Below, in pieces: positions 13,501-25,500 of a stretch of 64,000 nucleotides of DNA. The notes under the pieces were generated by a model that saw only the letters and a list, made by a program, of their open reading frames with translations, made no database searches and was not told the DNA's origin. This stretch comes from Phytoseiulus persimilis (lineage: Eukaryota > Arthropoda > Arachnida > Mesostigmata > Phytoseiidae). Position 1 is the first letter of the stretch. Each line of letters begins with the position of its first letter. The stretch is from the NCBI GenBank assembly GCA_037576195.1, contig CM075101.1, positions 44,330,001-44,394,000 on the forward strand. Reading direction: 5' to 3'. The translations under genes were made by a program, and so were the position numbers.

Positions 13501-16500
13501 CTGCTACCAACGCGTTGAGAATTTCCAACCTTCAGGAGCATGACACCTACGCCGACATTTCCCTACAACAGCTTCCCCAGCTTCAAACGACCCCTCTGAT
13601 GGTCCAGGAGTCCTCTGGTTGATCTCCGCAACGCTCGATTGCAGCACTCTGGCGTTGCGGTGACGTAGCGCGGAATGACGACAATGAAGATTGGACCTCG
13701 GTGGGGGGACATTTTCCGAGCATATTTTCTATTCCTAGCTGAAGTTGTCTAGCTCGCGTCCTAGAACTCAAAACTTCAGAGACTGAGAGCACCGAGTCAA
13801 GGGTCCCAGAGATCCTTCATCCTTCACACAACCAGTGGCGTACCCAGGAGGGGGGGCATGCCCCCCCAAAACTCTTCGATAATATTGCGAAGGGTGGATT
13901 CTATTCTACTTTAATGGACGAAAAAAATCCACAAAGATTCAGTCTTATCAGGAAAATTCTCACAGGTTTGAAAACCATGTTGAATGCGTCATGAAAATCT
14001 CGAGACGATGATCATCATCATCATCGGTATCATCATCACATCCTTGACCCCCCCCCCCCCAAAAAAAAAAAAAGCTGGGTACGCCCCTGCACCCAACCCC
14101 AAAAAGACTTTCACGTGATAGATGACAAATGTTCTGAGGCTGCTAGGATCTTGAGTCAAATTCAGTTCTTTCAAATCTCATGCTCTGAAGCCCGCGCCCG
14201 CAGGATTAGTACCAATACGGGCGAGAACTCACTCAATCATATCGATTAGCGCGCTGCTGGTTGATAAATATTGTAAGGCGGGGGAGAATCGTGATGACGT
14301 TCAACACTGCTGAAGAGTGCGGAATCGAGAGCTGTTATTCGCTGCTCCATGCTGGCCGTGATATTTTTACGAGATCGGTGTCGCCACGAATAACCGGAGC
14401 GCACAACTATCTCTGATTTCTGGATCCTTTCAGCAGGAAACACATAATAAATTCACCAACTTCATACAGATGATGCCCAGGGAAGAAATCCCACACATTT
14501 GATTTAATGCTCGTGAAGTTGGCCTAGTCGCGAGTATCTCTTCGACTTTCCGGGGGAGGTCAGGTCCACCGGAAAGGCCTCCCGGCTGGCTAAGCAGGTT
14601 TGATCATCAAACGCTCGGAAGGAGAAGTTTTACGCTTCATATTCTTCTTCAAACAGATCCACATTGACAGCGGAGTGAATCCGCCAAGAATTAAACAATC
14701 GTCGACTACGAATGGCCCGGGCGTCCCGGATAAACACCCAGGCCGTGGTGAGAATGGCTGAGGTGTTATGTTCAGATATTTGAAACCTTCAGGAATGCAT
14801 CAATCCCAGAAGCGCTGACTTGGCCTTGGGAAATATATTTGAGTCCTACAACCTATATTCGCTCGAATGGATTCTCGAAGAGTTCTCGGAGACAAGCTGA
14901 GCCGTGACGGTGCAGGAGATTAAAGATTGACTCATCACAGACCGAGTATCAAGTCTGTGGTTCCTGAGAACTGCTTTCCGGAAATCTACGGTCGAACTCT
15001 GCGAAGTGAATCCAGACCGAATCCGATATAGTCCGACCTTTCGAAAGCAGCTGGCTCTTTCGGAATCCACGCCGATGAAGACAGCGACTCAGGGCAACTG
15101 GAGGAAATGTCAGGCCACAAAAACATGCTGAAACTGCTCAAGTTGCTGACTTGCTCGAAGGAGGATTGCGAGAATTAAACCGATCACCTCCTCGCAACGT
15201 TGTATGCTCATTCCCGACAGCGCTCCGGCAAGGTTTGGCGAGACAAACGAAACTTGGCACAGCAAGGTCACAGCTCACTCAAGTTCACGACACCGAGCTT
15301 TGTTTGTCCGGATTTTTCATTTCGGAATTCACTCTTTTGTTTGCTTATGGAATTCCTGCCGCTCAAGAGCGGTTCCCGAAAATGCTGACCATCTCAAGGG
15401 GATTCGAGTCAAGATGTCCATGGAGATATCTCGGAACTCAAAAAAAGACGTGAGTTCCCGAGCTGCAGAACCGATACCACGCAGAGCGTGACGTTATTGC
15501 ACACAAGATTTCAGTCACATAAAATCTTGACCGGGGCATTGGGAGTGGGCACAGTTTGTCGCCCATAGGGAAAAGCGCCAAAGCTTCCGCGAAAGGGAAT
15601 CGAATGGCGAGATCACGGAAGCGTGTAGTTTGTGATTCATCGTACGCCCAACACTGAAGAGCACAAAGGAAGCTAATCCCAGTGAGGTAGCGATGACCTT
15701 GATCTCTTTTATTGATCAAAACTTGCTTCTGTGTCGGCGGGCGACAGCCGCGGGGAACGCAATAACACCAAAGATTGACAAAACAATGGTATTAAACCAG
15801 CGGGCTGCCTCGTGCGGTTGAAGCCTGGCGGGGAGAGTTGTTCTCAAACATCCTGACAGCTCTATGGGTTCCGATTCAAAGACACGGGAAGCTCGAAGTG
15901 AGTTCGGGTTGGAAGGCTCGACTCATGGTGTCTTCCCGATGTGCCGGAATTCATTGCACCGAAAACCCGGAGTGCCGAAAAAAAAGCTCGTTGCAACGTA
16001 AACCCGTAGGGCCGAGGAAAAATCCCGTAGGGCCGAAAACCCTTTCTCTCGTTCCGATGGTCAAGCGAATCGAGCTAAGCGTCTGTGCAGAGCACAGGGT
16101 CTGAGAGACTGCTTTTGCTTGAGCGGAAATGGACCAAGTAAATCATAAAGACAGGAACTGTGTATCTGAATGATGCCAAGTTGTATCGTGTAAATGACTT
16201 TCTTCACGTACCCGGTATGTTATCGATCAAGAACTTACCCAGCTCAGCTCGCGATCAAGTCGGGCATCGTTCTAGATACACCGATTCCGCGATTCTCATG
16301 ATTTGCTTGGTCTCTTTTTGCTCATCTGAGTGCAGTCTTTTGGACCCTGTGCTCCGCATAGAAGCTTAGCTGGATCCACTCGCCCATCAAAACGAGAAAA
16401 GGGGTTTTCGGCCCTACGGGTTATCGTCGCAACGGGCTTTTTCTTCGGCACTCCGGGTTTTCGGTGCAATAAATTTCGGCACATCGGGTATGAACCCGAC

Positions 16501-19500
16501 TCATTTGTGCGCAGACTCCAATTTTCAATGAAGGCACTCGATTCTCAATCTCGCGTAACATTCGTCGGTCGAGAGGATGTCAAACGAGGGCTGGAGGTGC
16601 GGCAGATGACGACAGCTTCTCGTGCTCAATGAAATCAGCAGACAGCTGATCGACTTCTCTTTCCGCTAGATAAATTCAAACTTGACGCCCGAGTCGGACT
16701 CTCCGCGAGTTGTTGTTCAATCTCGATTCTGCGCTCAGTAATGACTGATTGGCGGTCCTTGAGTTACGCCGAAGAGCACGGAGACCCCGAACAGGCTCCT
16801 GACAATAGAGGCAGCAGGCTCGAAAGGGCATAAAAATAGAAACGTGCACTACGCAGGGGATTGTCCTCATCCGAAAATACACTTGTGCTTCGAAAGCAAT
16901 TGAGGGCTATTTTTGAGAACGGCCTTGATTATACAAAAAAAGAGTGCTCCAACTCCGATCCTACAGATAGCCCACGAAGGTCCTTGCTGCCTTGGGCGTT
17001 GTTCCATTTCTGGAATGAATATGGTGTTCGCTTTCCCGTCTCCTGATTCGACTGTGCTGGCCTGATGATCTCGGCGCTCCAGCGATTCCGCCGCAAACAC
17101 TCTTCCGAGCACCCCAAAGTCTGACGTATGAGGGAGTACTTGTTTGACTGAAAACATTACTGGAACTTTTTCTAGTGTGTACGCATCTGGACCCCCTTAC
17201 TTTTTTACGATGTAGCCAGGTTCCGTTTATTACGGGAAAATACCAGATCTTGAAAATCGTATCGATGACTCTGAATCACCGGTATATTTATGGTTGAAAA
17301 AGTAGTCCCTTGTACAATTGATCCTTCTTCCCAACTATTCATTCCTGCTCTCGATTCCCACGGGAAATTCAGGATAATTTGTGTACCACGAGCCGCGCTT
17401 TCCCAAATCCGGGTAAAATGTAGGCCTCGATTTCGTGCTGTGCACGTTAACCTCGTCCGTTTCGGCGACCGCAGTGATTCCGAAGACTTGCTTGATATCA
17501 CCGATATTTTATGTCACGATCATCCCATGCGCGACAGAGCGAAGTCTTGTTGAACGAGATTACAGGAGTGGTGGGTCTGCTCGGGATCGTTCATGGTAAC
17601 GGGATGCTCTGGAAAAACTGTCGTTCGCGAGAGCCTTCCTCGAGGTGATCGCTCGGGGAAACCTCCCCGCCATCTTCCGACCGGACCATCTCGTAGAACT
17701 TTGGTCGTTCCGAAAATATTGGAGAACACGATGAGGAGCTGGTCTGGAAATCGCAACTACCGCCTCAACGGATGAGTGCAAGAAAGTAGGAGAGTGAAAC
17801 CGGAGAAACTGAGGGGTAGAGCGAAATCCGTTGGGTGACTGGTGGGTACGCAGTCTACCTGACTGAGCGACCGTCCGTCCGTCACGCTCAAAATCGCGCA
17901 CTTAAACATCCGCCGGAACAAGCACTCCCAACCGTCGTTGGCTGCCGACCCGTCGCTCTCATAGCACCGTCAACATCATAACCGCCATCGGCGTTTGTTC
18001 TGAATGAAAACGAATTTTCGAATGAGAAAGCCGGTACCAGTGCCGCGGAAGCATACGGTTCGTTCTGATCGCTGTCTCATGCAGCCGTATTGCCGCCACT
18101 GCAACTTATCGTTCACACAACATCGGTCAACGCTCAGATTTAACGGCTGACGAATCTTGAGCTGCACAGCTCCTCCATAATTCCGTCACTATCTGCTTGT
18201 GAGATCCCTAGAGGGGATCACAACTAATAGTGGACTCTCGACGAAGCGAAATCCGGAGTTTCCGATCTAGTTGGTTCCCGTGTCTTCATCTAAGACCCTG
18301 AGAGCAGTGATTCTCGACCTGTGCCTCACAGAAGCCTGGACGACACGGCAGATGCACTCGGAGATGATTTTGGTGAAGACGATGACTGAGGAGAAGCAGC
18401 ATCGGAAACCTCGAATCCTTGAACGACAAGGGCGGTGTACGAGCCAGTGCACTCCTCGGAGCTCCGTGGACATCCAAACGAACACTCATGCGAGGTTCTG
18501 CGGTGACTGGCCGCATTCGGCACGCGACTCACTTGCGACGGGAAAGCATCGCAGCTTGAAAGATCAGAGACCGACGGGCTGAGCCGACGTAGTCCACCGC
18601 TGGATAGACTCAGCGTTCGCCGCTAATAAGCGATTGATAATTCCGGGGGGCGTCACTCAAAAGTATGGGCACGCGCCGAGAGAATCGTGTAGGAGTTCGG
18701 ACGGGTGACTAGCGCTCAGTGCGGAACTCGATTAGAGGCGGATCGCTCAGGCGAGCAATATGTATGAACAATTGATTCGAACAACCGATAAACGAGCAGT
18801 TGAATGAATGCCTCCATGAATGGGACAATCGACGACTATGCCGAGTTATGAATGGGGCTCTTCAACTGGCACTGGGCTACTATAACAGTGACCCTCCACC
18901 GCGTCAATACTACTCGTTTATTCTGCTGCTCCCGCCGCCGCTCGTCGGTACCGGTCGCTCGCTCGCTCGCTCGGGTACTGGCCGGGGAAATTGACACAGA
19001 GGACATCCTTTTTTGGGCCGGAAGCCGCGTTTTGGCCCAACGGCTGTTTGTGCCTAGTGTGTGCGCGATCCGGAGTATTTGCGTGTGGCCGTTTGTGAGT
19101 CTCGGTCGGAAGCAGCCGAAGATTTGATTTTCGTTCGTTCCCGACGTAGGCTTGATCACTGTCATGCACAAACATCGAACTCGTCGGATGCAGTGATCGA
19201 GTTCCAGAGGCGAGAAAGGTCTTTGCGTGGGCCATTGCCCCGTCTCGCAATAATCCGAGACTTACAGTTCATCATCATGTAGGAGTTCGCTCTTCCGAGC
19301 CCGGCACGTCAGCAGAACAAAACTGCAAAATGCGACGTTGTTCGGGGAGCGACATTCGGTTCGTAGCCGACTCGCCTTCTAGAAGGGAGATTGTTTGAAC
19401 GAATGAGACTGCAGATGAGACTGCCACAGGTAGCGGCCTCTAATCAGCGATTCCGTCGAAATCCGGCGGGAATTCACGAATGCACGGTGGTCTCCTTCGG

Positions 19501-22500
19501 AACTCTCTTGAATCGCTCCAAAAGAGTTGGAATACTCCGATTTGGCGAATCCGTCGGGAAGCTTGTGGCGTTTTCTTTCTTGATCGCGAGCTAGGAATCG
19601 TCTATACCGAGACCACTCGGAGTTTTTGTCAGACTCGTGGATTTCAACTGCTCTGTACCTTGACAGGGAACTCTGAATTTATTGGAGGGAGGGACATGCC
19701 ATGGTCTGATGCGCTGTCATGAGAAATTCCGAGCAACCGATTTCCGGGCGATCAGGTTCTCTGTCCACATCAGAAGAATCAAGAAATTTTCCAGTCAGTC
19801 TAACGAGCAACTCGTTTCCTCAAGTTATTCAAAACGAACAGAGATGTTATCCCGAGTTTTCTCACTTCCGCCCGTCAAACAGACGTGAACACGTGCGGCA
19901 ATGCACAATGATGAGACAAAAACATCGGAGCTCTAAAATCGAGAAGGGAGAAAGTACGTCATTCCGTTATTCTCGAACATGAATTCCAGAAAAACATGGC
20001 GACCGAGTCTTTTTTGCGAAACTCGTCAAATGAGTAACTCTTTCTACTCGAAACGAGCTCTAACAATCATTTCGAAGCACACAGATGGGTAGGGAACAGC
20101 TGAAACGACGCAGCAGCGACGTTTGCTCCAAACAGTCCATGAGCGTCCCGCAGCACTTGCAGAATGGACTCCCCTACAATGTAGGCCGTTACAACGAATT
20201 TTCTTTCGAAAGGCAGCCGCTGTTGCCGCTGCAACGGAACGTGCGTTGTAGAGAACAGGAGTGAGCGCTTGCAGATGCAGGTCCGCTCGCTACAGCGCAA
20301 GTGTACCGTATTCACCATGTCTGTGAGCAATCAAATCATATCATTAAGCTTATTATTTCGGAGTTCGAATGGGCGGAAAACCGCTGGGAGAGTGGGGAAT
20401 CGACCATGCTCGTTTTTACGAAATCACGTGACAACGAAGCGACTCCGCCGGTCCTGCGGGGCTGGATGTAACGAGATTTTCTTGCCACATGTTGCGGTCA
20501 AGACAACAAAGGATACTGAAGAGGAATTTCCGAGGAAGACAATCTGAGGATTCGTTCGAACCATGTATGTGAATCAGTGGAGTCAGATGAAGACGCTACC
20601 CGAGCTTCCTTCAGAAGACCACTGTCGTCGCGTTATTCTGCGAAGTCAACGCTTCCAAGGATGGGGAGCTCGAGAAGCTGTAATGTACCACGGCGATGCC
20701 AAAGAGTAGTCCACGAAGCACTGTCGGCCGGAAGCAGCGAGTATTCCGGACGCTTCTGGAGGAAGCCGAGAACACCCGACTCTCTTTGGAGCAAGTTCGA
20801 CACCCTTCCATTCTATTTATTCTCGTTTGATGAAGAGAACTCTCTGAGAACGACTCGAGTTCGAGATTTCTGCAACGGGTTATTATGACAGGTCATTGTG
20901 ACACATTATCGGATTCGGATATTTGACAAACGGAGAACACTCAAGCCCGAGAGGCTTCGCCACGGGATTAGTGTTCGAGGACTTCGAGTACCGATTGCGA
21001 GATCTAGCGACAGAACCAATCACAGAGACCCGCATTTCGAAGTGATCTCCCGAGTAGTTCGCGTGTTCGTCAATTTGGAGGACAAAACATGCGCTCAACA
21101 CTCCTCGTTGAATGGGGCTCGAACACAAACAGGGCATAGGTCCATAGGGGATCGATCCGCGAGAACTTCGAGACGGAACCCCCTTTTCTCCGACAGACGA
21201 AATCCTCGGAGCTCTTTCATTCCCAAGGCTGATGAAGCTATATCTCCCCCCTGCATCCAACCATGAACTCGTGACCCTCAACGAGTGATCTCGCCGTTGA
21301 AAAGTTCAGAAATACACTTCTCCTCCAGAGCGAACGTCCCGCGATGGTTATTTGCCGCCATTTTCGGCTCGATCCAAATCGTGTGGGGTGCGGAATCTCT
21401 TCCGCCGACAAGCTCCACTATCGCGTCGTGTGACGTCACCGTCTTCCAGTGTGGGCGTGACAAAAGAGCTGGGAGTAGCTACTGTGCCATTTGTTAAGGC
21501 AGCCGTTGCACGAAGGAACAACTGCCGAGCTTGTCTACGAAATGCCAGTTATGACGCCATGGATAATACAGGAAGTTCTGGTCGTCCGATGAGCAAGGTT
21601 GGACTGAGGAAGCTCTATTCATGGTCGCCCCCGTCTATGGGATTTTCTTCATGGACACCGGAAAGCCGAGGGAGGAAGGATCAAGGCTTCGGGAATCTTG
21701 GGTCTGGGTTCTAACGAGAGTGTATTCTGTTAATTTCCAAGGCAGAGATCAACATACGAGTTGACGCTCTGCGAGACACATTCCGCTCGATCTTTCGGAC
21801 ACACTCTTGCATTCTCCTCGCCGATTTCGTCACCCATCAGGGGACAGTCAGTTCCAGCCTTCAATGTCCCTCCATCGCGCGCAACCAAGCACCGTTGATG
21901 GAGCAACCGAAGACTGGAGCAACGCAACAATGAAATATTGGGCGCTTGGATAAGTTCGGCGCGCTCAACTTCGATCGCTCATAACTCCGCTCGCAGGAGG
22001 CTCGGAAATATGATGAAGTAGTCGGAATGTGCGGAATTTAGTCATCAGCCGATTTTGGAGGGCGATATTCCCGTCTTGCGGCTGATTCCCTTTTTTTCCC
22101 AGAACAGCGAGATTGCCGACGAACTTCATGATCCTGAAGATAAAACAGCGATTCATATTCTTCTTTCCGCCGGGCTCGCGAAATCGCGATATTCAGATTC
22201 TCGACCATTTCAGTAAAACCGTCGGATCAATACGAGCTCGACGGATCTGCAACTGCTGACTAAACTCCGCACGTTTTGACTGCCTTACGAATTTCCTTGG
22301 CCGTAACTCCGCAGTTATGAGCGATCGAAGTTGAGCGCGTCTGCAAGCATACAACAGTTTCTCTTTCGAAACTTCGAAATCATCATCGGTTTCGGTCGTG
22401 ACTGACTCAGCCTAGATGATGGATGCGACCGAGGTCGTTTTCCTCCGAAACGTCCGCCGAAGACATCTTTCGAATTAGACCATGGAGCTCACGAGTACAA

Positions 22501-25500
22501 AAAACTCGGAAATCCTGATTTTGGAATTGCGTCGCTCAAAATAGGCGTGGGGAGACTGGAACCGCGCCCCAAACTGAGGGAAACCTCCTCGAAACACATG
22601 AGGTCTGGCCGCGGCCGACAGAGTTCTCGCCGAAAACTAAGAGTTGCAGAGCTCTGGATGTCGAATTCGAGGGGAAATGCGATTTTCATCGCTACGAAAC
22701 GTCATGTCGGGACGTCTGGACCGACGGAAACTGTGAGACGTCACTCATCGCGAGGAGGGAATCTTCGACACACAGGGTTCAGATGGCAGATTTCGGACGA
22801 CAAGTGCATAACGAGTCGAAGTGTACTTGGAGGAATTTCCGAAGGGTTTCGCGGAAGTTCTCGGATCTTTCTCGCTGGTTCAACTCGCGAGGGACGCTGC
22901 CTACTACCGAGAGATATCATATCCGGATTCGACAATTCTTCAAGCTCCATAGTCAGCACGGACTTCATTCGTTTGCTTGGATTGCTCGAAAGCATTCGAA
23001 GCTGACAGGAACGAGCGGTACGACAGCTTACTGCTTATCGCCCGTCACTCCTCCCGTTCTCCGAACAATGTGCTCGCAGTATATCTCCGGGTCGACATTC
23101 GTTTTGCAGAAACATCGGAGCCAGCTCGGAAGCAGCTGGCACGTGTTGGAGGGCAACAAGAATCCCATCGCAAGATGACTCCAAAATGACCCCAATAACT
23201 GACGTATTCTCCGGTTTTCTGGTTGACGTACATCCGAAGGTTTCCGAAGTGAACAGGGAATAGCCGTCCCCCGCGGGACAGATGAATCGCCAACCGTTTC
23301 CGAATCGTCTAAGAGTTCATATAGACATGTTCCATCGCTCCGGCTCCGCGCGAGGAGAAAAAGTGCGTAGACCTCTGTCTCGGTTGGATCCTCGGCGCAC
23401 TGGAGAGGTCTTGGACATTGAAGTACCAGGGGCAAGTGAGATCATACAAGTGAGAGTTAGTCGCGAAGCGTCAGTGACACCACACGAAGGTCGTTCAATG
23501 TATGGTCTCTCGTTGCCCGCTCCCACTCAGTTTGTTAACTCAAGACTTTCTGACGCACAGTTTCTTCTTGGACCCCGATGCCGACATCTGTTTTTTCCCC
23601 AGGAAACCGACTCCCGGTGACCCTAGCGGGAATCCCTTCAGTCGGGCTGGGCGCGGCTCCCTGAGCTCGATGACCCCCGCTTCGACTTCGAGGAGTTTGG
23701 CCGCCTGGTTTCCCACCTTAAAGGGACCCTCCCAACGATTTCATTTGCGCGACTTCTCACGGAGAACGTGTCTATGTCGGAAAAGCTCGAGTTCGAACCA
23801 CGTAGTTTTGACGTTGAAAAGAACAGGTGGCGCGGCGTAGGCGGACAGTCCGTTGGACCATCATTCGTAGGGAACAGAAGCAAGTACAGACCAAACATAG
23901 GCAGGAGTCGACGAACGCGCAACGGAATCGCAGGAAATCAGGAATCAGTGGGCATAAACGAGAACAAATGGGGGTGGCTGAGCAGAATTGGATGTCGCTG
24001 GCCGTGCCGTTCGCAGGAATAGACTGATTTCTAAACAAGGGAAAATCTTCTCGAACCGAATCGTGTATTATTCATGGACTCAATTCCACCGAGGGAAATT
24101 CGAGTGGAATCTGTTCAAGCAATAGAAAAATAGTGAAAGCGAGCAAAGGGACGACTGAACGAACAGCACAAGTACTTCGAGCTCCAACACAAATACATCC
24201 AGAGTTTCTGCGCGAAGCTGTGCACTGGGTAAAATTAGAACGGAAAAGCGAAAAACAGTTCCGAAATGGGTCGCTCCGGACGAACCAATCAAGACTCTCG
24301 CGCCTGCAACTTTCAGAGCGTACAGCAGAGTCGAAGTTCCGGGCCCTGAAATCTCACTGCGCGAGATTTCCCCGGGGCTGGGGGGCTCCCATACGACGAT
24401 GACCCGCAGAAGCTCTTCGTAGGGGTAGACAATTTTCTAACTTGCGAGCAGTCTCCGTCATTCTCTGATCCCAATTCAATACTCGACGAATTGTTGCAAT
24501 CGTCGAGGCTCGAGACCTTCCTTAGTGGCTAGCTTTGTCTGAGGGAGAAGGACGAGCTACGAGACAACGAGCCCAGATATCGAAATCGGAGTCGAAAGGT
24601 TCCACATGATACTCCAGGATGTAAAAGCCGTCTCAGGCTTGAACGTAGGTACTCACAGTTCTGGAGAATAGAAATTGTATGTTTCATAGATGAGAAGTGT
24701 AGTTATGAAGATGATGCATCCAACAGAGATCGCTGCTCCAAAGTACGTTGGCTGCGTGAGATCCGCTGGCACTTTTCGGTAAACATCTAGCCTGGAAATG
24801 TTTCGGATACTTTCAATAGAACATTCGCGGTGCTGCTTCTCCTCAGTTTTGGAGAAACCCCTCCAATGAGATGGTGTGATGAATCGAATTCAGCTCCTAA
24901 GGATCTATCGACACGGCGGGCATTCCGGGAACCCCAACACTACGCCGGAGCAGTTGAGCCAACCCTGGTTCCAAGCCGCGGATCAGAGCCCGAAGTTTCT
25001 CCCTGACTCTAGATCAAAGTTTCAGAGCGTCAAGGCCATATGCGATGTCCTAGGAATTCATCCAAGGCGTGGTGTCCTCCTTCAGTCTCAAGGCTCGCCC
25101 GAGACGCAAGCGTTCTCGAGTGTTTCCCACTCCAAGTCATTGATTCGGTATCGCCGATGGAAGAAACGTTGACATAAGAGAGTTCCCCAGATTTTCAAGT
25201 TCGTATGAAGTTGATCGGATCCATCTCCCTCGGGGCACTTTTCGATCGTTTCAGTGAACTTGATTACCGCTACCCGTTCCCCCCTATTCCGTGGAGGGCA
25301 GGTGTCGATCGGACTTCCCATTCAACTAGAAGTTTCCACTTTCCCCGACGAGCCCTGGCAACATATACGGAGCCGATGCCCAGTTACCATCCTTGAGGGG
25401 AAACTGGATTGATTGTCCTCGAAACCATGATGGAGCCGTACCGAGTGGATATCCACAACTGTGCGACTATTAACCTATCCCGGAAAACATTATAAACATG

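Larger units (their letters stand above)
7888..24656 (-). other. ERGIC1 intron 2, 16.8 kb, hosting a nested gene and repeats
   Basis: Bounded by the donor of exon 2 and the acceptor of exon 3. It contains the MBOAT gene (10134-12493), a hAT-type MITE (13833-14089), two foldback repeats (15933-16490 and about 21956-22345), a CGCT microsatellite (18953-18972) and a possible retroelement relic (about 23640-23820). A GC-rich, promoter-like patch lies near 18.9-19.1 kb. In the rest I see nothing I can support. Confidence 0.85.
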
